Shown here one piece after another: positions 55,136-64,000 of a stretch of DNA of 64,000 bases; position 1 is the stretch's first letter, and every line of letters begins with the position of its first letter. The stretch covers positions 131,329 to 195,328 of the forward strand of contig JBBHKE010000240.1 of assembly GCA_037447655.1 (NCBI GenBank), given 5' to 3'. Under the pieces are notes generated by a model, which was not told the DNA's origin, did not search any database, and was given only the letters and a program-made list of their open reading frames with translations. A program made the position numbers and the translations under genes. This stretch comes from Zygnema cylindricum. Taxonomy: Eukaryota > Streptophyta > Zygnematophyceae > Zygnematales > Zygnemataceae.

Positions 55136-57989
55136 GTGGGAACTAGAGGCCCAAACATGTTGTATTGGATGGACCTGGTTAATAAAGTTGATTTTGTGTA
55201 CTCCAATGATCTTCTGAAAATGTTTTGTGGCATAAAAGGCTTGGGCATGTTCATAATGAGAGGCTTGAAAAGATGGTGAAGACTAATATTATATAGGTGT
55301 CAAGCTTGGTGAAAAGGAATCCCATGTTTGTGATGGTTGTGCTCTAGGAAAGCTTCATAAGCTTCCCCTACCACAAACTTTAGATTATCGAGCAAAGGAT
55401 CTTCTCGGCCTTATCCACTCGGATGTATGGGGACCGGCCAAAGTTCCTTCCCTTGGTGGAAAGAAATACCTTGTTACCTTCACTGATGACCACTCACGTT
55501 TCAGCCGAGTGTACTTTATGAAAGAGAAGAGCGAGGTCTTCACAAATTTCAAGCATTTCCGGATCTGGGCGGAGAAACTTCACGGAAAACCGATCCTTGC
55601 TTTGCGATCTGACAACGGTGGAGAGTATGTATCAAATGCCTTTGATGAATACTTGAAAGAAAATGGAATTTCTCATGAGTTTAGTGTTCCTTACACTCCG
55701 CAACAGAATGGTGTGGCTGAAAGACTCAATTGGACCTTGTCTGAATGTGCTATGTCTATGATGATGGATAAAGGTGTAGATCCGAAATTTTGGGGGGAAG
55801 CTTTTCAGTGTGCTTCTTACATTAGAAATAGAATAGAAACTAGATCTGTGAAGGATAAAACACCTTATGAAATGTGGACAGGAAGAAAGCCGAATGTTAG
55901 TCACTTTAGAGTATTTCAAAGTAAGTGTTTTATGTTGGATAACCTGGAAATTAAGTCCAAAATCTGTACCTGGCATATTTTTGGGCTATGATGATGAGTC
56001 AGTAGGATATAGAGTGTATAATCTTCAGAAAAATACAATTCAGATTGCTAGGAATATTCAGATCAAAGAAGAAAGTCAATTTGTTGATGTTTTTAGCATG
56101 AATGAGGCGGAAAAGGCAGAAAAATTGCTAGAATATGTCATCCTTGAGCAGATTCTTTTCAAGCAAACAACGGTTTCTTCATCTACATCTGAACTACCAC
56201 ATGTTTTGGGGCAGCCTGATCCACCTACTATTGCAACTACTACCGGACCACCTCCTCCTCCTCCTCCTCCTCCTCCAAGACTGCGTCGGGGACCAACAAT
56301 TCTCGCTTCAGATTTTCCGGGGGGAAGAAGACAAAGCAGCCGGCTGAGAGGTGACCGAGTGGATCATGCTTATTTTGCAATCACAGGGGAGCCTCTTACC
56401 ATTCAAGAAGCTTTCTCCATTTCGGAAAAAGATCTGTGGATTGCAGCGGCAAATGACGAGATAAAGTCAATTATGGAGGCTCAAACTTGGGAGCTTGTGG
56501 AACTTCCACCGGATCAAAAAACGATTGGTTGTAAGTGGGTATTCAAGTTAAAATTGAATCCCGATAATACCATTGAGAGATATAAGGCCAGGCTTGTTGC
56601 TAAGGGGTATAGCCAGAAAGAGGGCATTGATTATGAAGAGACGTTCTCACCTGTAGTTCGTTTTCCTACTGTTAGGATTCTCTTATCTTAAGCAGCAATA
56701 GAGGATATGGAATTGCATCAAATGGATGTGAAGACAGCTTTCTTGCATGGGGATTTGGAGGAAGTTATATATATGAAGCAACCAGAGGGATATGTAGAAA
56801 AAAGGAAAGAAAATATGGTCTGTAAATTGTTGAAGTCCCTTTATGGTCTGAAGCAGGCTCCACGACAGTGGAACCTAAAACTGGATGAATTTTTGACAAA
56901 TCTTCGCTTTACTAGAATCAGGTCAGATCATTCAGTTTATGTTATGGAAGGGGAAAATGGAGTGATATATATTGCTGTTTATGTTGAAGATTTGTTGTTG
57001 CTAAGCAAATCCATTAATGAAATTAACAAAATAAAAACAACTCTAAATTCCCGGTTTGAAATGAAAGATTTAGGGGAGGCTAAGTATATTTTGGGAATTC
57101 AGGTAGAAAGGGATAGAAAACAAAGACTAATTTATTTAACACAGAAAGAAGCCATTGGAAACATGCTTGAAAGGTTCGGCATGTCAGAGGCAAAGGGAAG
57201 TGCTACTCCCATGGAGTTCAAACAAAAAATAGAAGGGAAAAAATCACGTGGTGGGGTTGTGATTGATGACTCTTTGGAGTCAAGGGAGGCAGATTTTATG
57301 TCCTCTATTCCTTACAGGCAAATCGTCGGAAGCCTCATCTACTTCATGAACTGTACCCGTCCAGATATTGCAGCGGCTGTTGGAGCCTTAAGCTGAAGTT
57401 TGCAAAATCCAAAGAAGTCAGACTAGGAGGCAGCAAAGAGAGTACTTCGATATCTTGCAGGAACTCGAAACCTCTGACTCTCTCTCGGTGGAGAGGAAGT
57501 AAAAATTCAGAAATGGAGCGATGCGAGCTATGGAGATATGCCAAGCCGACGCTCTTCTAGTGGATACATTCTGAAGATTGGAAGTGGGACATGCTGCTGG
57601 AGCAGCAAACTCCAGAAGGTGACAGCTCAGTCTACTATGGAGGCTGAGTACATGGCAGCTAGCGCAGCTGTCAAAGAGTTACTTTGGGTAAAGTCTCTCA
57701 TTCAAGAGCTTTTGTTTATGCAATCTGGACCTCAAGTAGTGTGGTGTGACAATCAGGCTGCCATTGCTATTGCATCTAACCCTAGCCATCACTTTAAGAG
57801 CAAACACATTGATATCAAACTACACTTTGTGAGAGAGAAGGTTATGGGAAGAGTTCTGAAACTCAGTTATTTACCAGATGAGGAGATGGTTGCTGACATG
57901 ATGACTTAACCCTTGCCTGCACCTAAATTAAAGTTTTGCAGAGAGGCATGTGGCTTAAGTGGCTAGAAGAGTCTAAAGCTTTAGGGGAG
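55136..57989 (+). pseudogene. pol: Pol of C: integrase, RT and RNase H with stops and frameshifts
   Basis: An LGHVHNERLEK (HHCC zone) remnant lies near 55246-55275. The integrase core from about 55415 has HSDVWGP, SDNGGEY and NGVAERL, and there is a frameshift near 55950. The integrase-RT linker contains a Pro run ([15 protein letters not shown] repeat about 56245-56278). The RT has FLHGDLEEVIYM and YGLKQAPRQW, but the catalytic YVDD reads YVED (56980-56991). In-frame stops are at 56689-56691, 57394-57396, about 57424 and 57907. RNase H SDASYGD, MEAEYMA and DNQAAI remain. Not functional. Confidence 0.85.
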
Positions 57990-58390
57990 TGTTGTTTTGG
58001 AAAGCTTTAGTCCTCTCTATGCCTCGAGTGTGAGGGAGAGAGAGTTTCACGACTTAGCATATGTATGGTTGTAAGTTCGTTTCATTACACACCAGAATTG
58101 ATATTCCACTAGATCGGTAGAGAGTACACCTTTGTATACACTCCTGAGACACAAGTCACTACAAGAAAGAGGACACTCCAGAATATCCGATTATTTGTGC
58201 ATAGATACACTTGAGGACAAAATGGCTCATGGAGATTTGTCTACGGTGCCGAATGTGATATGTACGCGGCTGAGGGAGACAGCCGACAAATGCTGGTCCG
58301 TGTGAGCCACATACACGACAAATGACGTGGCATATAGAATCCTACTCCTTTGTAAATATCTAGTTAAGTAGATTTTTGTCTTTGTGTCTT
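57990..58390 (+). repeat. C 3' LTR, first ~400 bp only
   Basis: Preceded by polypurine TTTAGGGGAG. It loses similarity to the 5' LTR at 'tttgtgt', where inverted family A LTR sequence begins. Confidence 0.85.
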
Positions 58391-59202
58391 CGTCAACTGA
58401 GTTTATAGTTATGGCTGCTCAAAGTTAGCCTTTTATACAAGGTACTCTTTGGGAGAGAGGCGGCTACCTACCCAAAAATTCTAAGTCCTAGTCCCTCTCT
58501 AAACCCCTTCTACTAAAATACTGCGCCAATCACAGGATTGTACCGTACAGAAAAGTACACGCGCCGTAGTACTTTTTGTACGGCAACTGTACGACAAGAC
58601 CATACAGGTGATAGTTGTCACATCCAAACTTGTTATCATACGTTCCAGAGATTCCGTAACCCGTACGATGTGCCACGTGTTATATCGAGTGGTGAAGTCA
58701 GCAAACCGCCAAATTATCTTTTCCGCGATGCCGGTGCTTAACCACGGCTGTCCGATTTATATCGGCATTTAATGCAGACTGTCGAAACAAATGTCTGTAC
58801 TATTTTTTTCGTCTAGTACTTAAAGTACTAGTGTTTCTATGCCCTATATACCGTAATGGAGTTAAATGGAAAACCCTACGTGTAACTATTTAAATATCTA
58901 TCAAAACCTACATGTCCTAGCACTAGTTCTAGACTAAACGGACAAAGCTAACGGCTACGGGTTGTTTGACGGACAGTAGGTACCAGGATCATATCCTGGG
59001 TGTGTCAAATACCTTTTAAGTAAACCTACCATTATCTACTCTTGTCTCTCTGTTGATCTTAGGCTGCCATGGCTCTAGCTCCATCTCCAACCTTCAGTGA
59101 CTACAACAAGTGTGGGGACTTGGAGAAGGGAGTCAGAGGCAGACTGCCTTTGCTTTTTTTCCTATCATAAATAAAGACGTAGAAAATACTCAAATATCAA
59201 CA
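58391..59202 (-). mobile_element. Truncated family A LTR (A3), minus strand
   Basis: The start TGTTGATATTTGAG is at 59202 on the minus strand. U3 hairpin (58965-59009, inner stem CCAGGAT..ATCCTGG perfect) and TATA region (58431-58437) are present, but the last ~335 bp, including most leader hairpins, are missing at the junction with C. The 5-mer next to its start is CTCTG (59203-59207). It is inserted in the gypsy gag zinc-knuckle region. Confidence 0.85.
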
Positions 59203-60336
59203 CTCTGCTGAAATGTACTTCCTCTCCAAAGTTATAGCAGTTAATTTTCTTCTGTTGTGCATACTCAAATGCCATATGACCACTTTTCTTATACATAGTG
59301 CATGTGGGAATGATAAGATTAGGTTTCTGAGCATTATTATTTTGTTTTGGACTCTTAATGTATCCCCCTCTATTATGAAATTTATTTCTTGCATTAACAC
59401 TCTGTCCACCTTTCTGATTTCCCTTGAAGATATTCTGCCTATTCATAAGACCTGCGTTCTGACCCTCTTCCACAAATTCCCCTTCACCCAATTCTGCTAC
59501 TTCATTCAAATTACCTCTGAGTGATCGAGTTTCCCGATTATACACCAACTGATCCTGTAATTCCAATGACTTATCTTGTAATTCCTTTAAATTAATAAAT
59601 TTTTGATGTTTCAGTTCTTATTCAGTATAGGATTCAGATAGTTTAAGAAATGCAATTTAGCCATTTCGTCCGTCAAACCTATGACGTGAATGCTCGATGA
59701 GTCAAATTCCATAATATAATCATTCACCGATTTAGTCTGTTTACAGTTAAGCCACTTTTTTTCTATTCTCGATTTATAGGTGACAAACAAGAAACACGAT
59801 TTGATCGCGGTCTTAAAAGCTTCCCAATCAGCATTATCAAGAATTAAATTTGACCTCTTCTAAGTGTAATACCAAACGTGAGCATCACCTTTTAGATAGC
59901 TAACAGCAAAAAAAGTGTAATCATCACGATAACAATTTGAAGATTCCAAATAATACTCCATATAAAAAATCGAAGCATCTAACTCATCAATCTTCTTACC
60001 ATTAAATGATGGTGCTTCACTGTTAGACAATTTCAGATCCCTTATCTTCTTAGGTCTATTGTGATCATCTTCCCTAAAACTGACATTTCTCTTACCACTC
60101 TCACCCTTAAGGTCATTATTATCATTTCTGGTGTGAATTGAATTAATTAGCTCATCCAATTTTTGAGTTGAAACATTTCCATTTTCCTTAATATCATTCA
60201 ATTCACTTTTCAACATATAAATTGTTTCATTCACATCGGTAGCATGATTATTAAATCTTTTGACTAATTTCACACTACATTTCTTCAACACACTCAAGGC
60301 ATTTTCCATTTCATGTTTCCATGCAGAATTTGCCAT
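59203..60336 (-). pseudogene. gag: Ty3/gypsy gag (D1), frameshifted and truncated
   Basis: Start ATG 60336 (minus), MANSAWKHEMENALSVLKKC. A helical N-terminal region is followed by a retrotransposon gag domain (FNGKKIDELDASIFYMEYYL, YLKGDAHVWYY). It is interrupted by a stop at about 59860 and resumes in other frames (NADWEAFKTAIKSCF, DYIMEFDSS), then an Asn/Gln-rich basic segment. Two degenerate zinc knuckles follow (CTMYKKSGHMAFEY and CYNFGEEVH). The gene is cut by the A3 LTR at 59202. Capsid and nucleocapsid function lost. Confidence 0.75.
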
Positions 60337-61090
60337 TATCACACAATAAAATCAAGCAATAAAAGATAGAGTATAATTATCCAAAAGAGTTTGCAGCTGA
60401 TTATGAAGGCGTCAAATTTCTCCAATCTAAGACTTCCTCTCTTTAACAAATCATTTGAAAGATGTCAAAATTTGAGAAATCAAATAATCATTAAAAGTAA
60501 GTGAGTGAAAATTCAATTTTCCCTAACATTGAAATAGAAAGGTAAAAAGCTTCCCCACAAATTTTGCAATAGCAAAGTTGAAAGCTCTGAATGGTGAAAT
60601 TCAACCACAATTTTTGCAAGTGCAAAATTCAAAGCAATCAAAGGTAACAATTTAAGAATTGAAAAGGTTTAAGTCATTTCTGGACTCCTTTGCTCTTGAA
60701 GAAGTAAAGTGCTCCACTTTCTTTCTCCTGCATTAGCAAATTTCCCATTTCCCACTACATCAAGATCGATTCAAATCTAATCCTCACATCCTCACCCTTC
60801 GTGGCTTTAAGCCCCTTCTCTACATATGAATCATTGCTAGGAGAAGGCAAGTTTGTTAGGCATTTAGGTAATTGGAGTGAGTTTCAGCGGTGGCTACGTT
60901 GCCCTCCCACCTTAGTAATTAGGACCTAAACACGCCTCACATCTAACCAGCGACAACTGGCAGTGTGATCACTTAGTTTCCCTCCAATCCCCGACCACTC
61001 CACATTGTGGTTTTACCGACACAGTTTAGAGCACCCTCACCGGTAACGGCAGCCGATATTCAAGTGAGCAAACTTCTTATTGGTTTCTAA
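60337..61090 (-). other. Untranslated leader of D1
   Basis: About 750 bp between primer site and gag start on the minus strand. AT-rich, with 'ttttgcaa.agcaaa.ttgaaagc' imperfect repeats near 60550-60650. No gene. Confidence 0.5.
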
Positions 61091-61106
61091 CCAAAGCTTT
61101 GATACA
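61091..61106 (-). promoter_or_regulatory. Primer binding site of D1 (tRNA-iMet 3' end type)
   Basis: Minus strand TGTATCAAAGCTTTGG resembles TGGTATCAGAGC, the site for the 3' end of plant-type initiator tRNA-Met used by many gypsy elements, with a few changes. It lies 3 bp from the LTR end. Confidence 0.55.
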
Positions 61107-61109
61107 ATA

Positions 61110-62733
61110 TGCAATAAGATCTCCTACCTCCCAAAAAATCCCATTACTACAACCAATTTCAACCACACATTCCACACATTGGATAATACACATCCACATT
61201 GAAAAGCACTCACATAAGGATAAACTTTAAATTAGAAGATGCTTCTGTCTACATAACATTAGCTTGGTCTCTTGCCCTCGTGGCTCAACCCTTGTTTTTA
61301 AAGTGATTTCCACTACTCTCCACTCTTATTAATTCTATCTCTTAACTACTAAAACACTACTTAGTTTGTAAGAGATTTAAGTGCAAAAATGCCATTGCTC
61401 CAATTTGGTTTGAATCGCTCAAGACCAAGATCAATCAAAATTTCCATAATATTTTCCAAAGGAAAAGATGTTGAATTTTTTCTTAGACTTCACCATTTAT
61501 CCATTATCGCCCTGAACTAGCCAGGCCAAAGTCAACGCTCCGTTTGAAAAGGTTTTACTTGGGCCAATCTTTGATTAGCAAGAACTCCAACTGACCGATG
61601 CAAAAGCGTGTGAAATCTCTCACTAACTACGTAGCATTTTCTAACCAATCAAACACTAAATTTTACTACGTAACATTTACGTGCAAAAATGCACGCGAAT
61701 TGAAACGCGACTTTTCACGTTCGGCGTCACAAAGTTTACACGCGAAACTACCTCCGAAATTTACAAATTTTAACTTATGACGTTTCGTACTAAAAGTTGT
61801 ACGAAACGAACCATCATATATACTAAAGGACTATTAGTACTTTATACAAGTACGCCTGAAATTCTGCGGCTACTTTTGACCCTTAACCCGTTTGAATGAT
61901 ACACACTTGTTATATTGACCTCGCGCTGTCTGCTAAATACACTAATCACTATATCTTTTAAAATACAACTCCAAATCGTGCGATTCTTTCGCGGACGTCT
62001 ACCAAATTCAAAAAATAAATATTCGTAACACTTAAATACCCTTTTAATAACAAGTTCGATCCACTATTACTGTTACAATCAGTCATAATTTCCACAAACT
62101 TTTCCAAAAGAAAAGATGTTTACTCTTCTATTAGACTTCACTATTTATCCATCATCGCCCTGGACTAGCCAGGCCATAGTCAACGCTCCGTTCAAAAGGT
62201 TTTACTTGGGCCAATCATTGATCAGTAAGGACTCAGATTGACCAATGCAAAAACGTGCGAAATCTCTTACTAACTAGGTAGCATTTAGCAACCAATCTAA
62301 CGATATGTTTCAATATATAACATTTACGTGCAAAAGTCGCGCCAAACGAAACACGACTTCGCACGAACGTGCGTCGCTAATTTTGCACGCGAAACAACCT
62401 ACGAAATTCTAATAAGTGAAAGTGATGTTTCGTACTAAAAATTGTACAAAACGAACCACAGTGCGCACTAAACAACTAAATGTTTCATTAGTACTTTATG
62501 AAACGTACAAGCAAAATTTCGGTACTAATTTGACCCTTAAACCGTTTTAATGATACCTACTTGTTAGTTTGACCCCGAGCTGTCACCTAAATACACCCAT
62601 CGCTATATCTTTTGAATTAAAACTCCAAATCGCGCGATTCTTTCGCGGATGTCTACCAAATTCATAACTTTATATTCCTAACCCTTAAATACCCATTTAC
62701 AACCTAGTTCGATCCATTATTACAGTTATATCA
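61110..62733 (-). repeat. Gypsy LTR with internal ~650-bp tandem duplication
   Basis: On the minus strand it starts TGATATAACTG (62733) after a GAGGGGA polypurine tract and ends TTATTGCA (61110) before the primer site. Two diverged copies of about 650 bp (61437-62082 and 62083-62733) follow each other; they share 'ggttttacttgggccaatc', 'agcgttgactttggcctggc' type and 'tctttcgcgga' segments. The second copy's boundary coincides with the LTR start, so this is either one LTR with duplicated U3 or a truncated LTR abutting a full one. Confidence 0.65.
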
Positions 62734-62839
62734 TCCCCTCGTTATTTTTAACTACGTCAGCTAAAACACATTTTATTATCAAGACGGGACTTCTTTATTA
62801 TTATCCCTCCAATACCTTTGAAAAAAATCAGAATTTTTA

Positions 62840-63350
62840 TCCTCTAAAGTCAACTCATCTTGTGGCCTTCTTAGATAATGCACTTGGCAGAATATAGTAT
62901 AGCGGACCTTGTATTGTTTACCAACCCAATCTATTACCTATCGGTGGACTTTAAGTTCTATAATTATCGAAGGATCCAATTCCAATTCTTTTTCAGTTGG
63001 TCAAAGATTTGCTTGTTTCAACTGATTGATGTGTATCAATGGATGAATTTTTGTTGAAGGCGGATAGTCCAATCTGGTAGCAACTGACAAAATCATCTCG
63101 ATTACAATAAATGGTCCAATGTACTTAGGAGCGAATTTTCTTGTAGGATCCGATTGTCCATCAATCTTGCACTTGTAATGAGTTGTAGATATCCAGACCT
63201 GGTCACCTGCACTTACCACCCAATCACCCCGTTTGCGGCTAGCATTTAATTCTTGCCTCCTTTGTGCCTCCACTAATGCATCACGGTCTGTTTTCCAAAC
63301 TAATTCAATGTATTCCCTAATTTCTGTTCCGGAAATTCTATTCTCTTAAG
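62840..63350 (-). pseudogene. Integrase C-terminus and chromodomain of a chromovirus (D2)
   Basis: Minus strand. A basic segment (EAQRRQELNASRKRGDW) is followed by the integrase GPY/F module (DQVWIST, KFAPKYIGPFIVIEM, then HPLIHINQLKQ). After a stop (63001-63003) the same frame continues into a chromodomain-like stretch (IIIELKVHR, VIDWVGKQYKVRYT), with another stop inside. A chromodomain places it among Ty3/gypsy chromoviruses, which target heterochromatin. The integrase catalytic core is missing upstream. Confidence 0.75.
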
Positions 63351-63587
63351 TGACCGCTGTCACTAAGTCTTATGCTTCTCACAACAACAAAAAAATGATC
63401 TTTATCATAACCATTTATCACAACATCTAAAAGTAATTCATTTGAACTATGGCATTTATTTCAAAACATCTACTTAAAAGATCTATTACTATATTTGTTT
63501 TTCAAGGAATGTGTTTGACGTTAAATTTGAAATATGTAAGTTTTTCAATCAGCCTAACTTGTCTGCCTCTCATGCTCTATGCCTCAC
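63351..63587 (-). other. Unassigned segment between RNase H and integrase C-terminus
   Basis: Only ~240 bp where several hundred codons of RNase H end and integrase core are expected. No similarity seen; evidence of an internal deletion. Confidence 0.5.
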
Positions 63588-64000
63588 TTAATCTTTGTAA
63601 ATAGGAAAGTGTCTTATTGTCACAATGAACCGTGAATTATTTATTAGGAAAATAACAACATCATTTCGCCAATGCATGAACAATTGCAAAATTTTTTTTT
63701 TCCTGTGCTGGGTAGTTGTTTTCAGCATCATTGAATTTCCTGGACTAAAAAGTAATATATGAAAATGTTTGCCGACTTTTTGACTTATGACTACACATAG
63801 ACCTTTATCAGATGCATCTAGAGTGACCAAAACTGCTAATTCTCGAGCAAGATCGGAATACACCCGTGTAGGGGCAGAGGTCAACTTCGCTTTTAGTTTT
63901 TCAAAAGCTCTCTCTTGATTGGCTCCCCACCCAAAAGTCTCCTTCTCCCGTAGAAAATCTTGTCAAAAGTGCGGCAATCATACTGAAGTTATTGATAAAT
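63588..64000 (-). pseudogene. pol: Reverse transcriptase end and RNase H of D2 (partial)
   Basis: Minus strand, runs in from the right edge. FINNFSMIAALLTRF (RT connection) is in one frame. NQERAFEKLKAKLTSAPTRVYSD and the RNase H start VTLDASDKGLCVVISQKVGK with WRNDVVIFL are in another, so there is a frameshift near 63900. RNase H is truncated after about 98 codons. Typical Ty3/gypsy order; the rest lies outside the window. Confidence 0.75.

Larger units (their letters stand above)
53070..58390 (+). mobile_element. Copia element C, decayed, 3' LTR truncated
   Basis: 5' LTR 53070-53910 (TGTTGTT...AACAACA), internal 53911-57989, 3' LTR from 57990 truncated at about 58390 where it abuts an inverted family A LTR. 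The two LTRs differ by roughly 15 in 400 bp, so it is older than A1/B1. CAAGT (53065-53069) would be the left target duplication; the right one is lost. Confidence 0.88.

Overview
This is a repeat-dominated nuclear window from a large-genome eukaryote. Spliced-type host coding capacity is almost absent and the 64 kb is mostly transposable elements inserted into one another. The organism is not identifiable from the sequence alone. Ty1/copia elements plus a chromodomain Ty3/gypsy element, many small DNA transposon derivatives, AT-rich spacer full of GTAC/CGTAC words and long GA tracts suggest an alga or plant-like lineage, but this is an inference. I saw no rRNA, tRNA, CRISPR array or bacterial-style operon.

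Layout. 1-7.3 kb: GA and hairpin repeats, a 360-bp foldback element, and copy 1 of a small secreted cysteine-rich peptide unit (about 4960-6860). 7.3-16.3 kb: a dispersed repeat (R2) broken open by a Harbinger-like MITE and by a 9-bp-TSD Mutator-like element, which itself carries the complete non-autonomous copia element A1 (11272-15764). 16.5-19.2 kb: two neighbouring Harbinger-like MITEs, one interrupted by a solo LTR (17262-18454). 20.3-29.2 kb: copy 2 of the peptide unit, interrupted by a MITE (20348-20838) and by the young copia element B1 (22154-28602). 29.4-34.2 kb: small TIR elements, including a hAT-like MITE, and an uninterrupted copy of R2. 34.3-46.1 kb: a tandem copia array B2/B3 (LTR-internal-LTR-internal-LTR) inside a single 5-bp target duplication. 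46.5-50.6 kb: a second hAT-like MITE, copy 3 of the peptide unit, and a fragment of an LTR element of another family. 51.3-59.2 kb: a solo LTR, an older decayed copia element C, and an LTR fragment joined to it by a deletion. 59.2-64 kb: minus-strand Ty3/gypsy chromovirus material (gag, LTR with a 650-bp internal duplication, chromodomain, integrase C-terminus, RNase H).

The copia families A, B and the solo-LTR family S share an unusual design. The gag start codon lies inside the 5' LTR and the frame reads straight through the primer binding site. That site matches the anticodon arm, not the 3' end, of initiator tRNA-Met (half-tRNA priming as in Drosophila copia). The leader between the promoter and gag carries a series of short hairpins with an AGGG loop, whose stems change in a compensatory way between families. 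U3 carries two further co-varying hairpins and dense GTAC clusters. I consider this RNA architecture, and the three-member secreted-peptide unit, the two most novel signals here.

Relative ages judged by eye: A1 and B1 LTR pairs differ at under about 1% of positions (young); the B2/B3 array is slightly older; C (about 4% LTR divergence, several stops) and the gypsy material are older.
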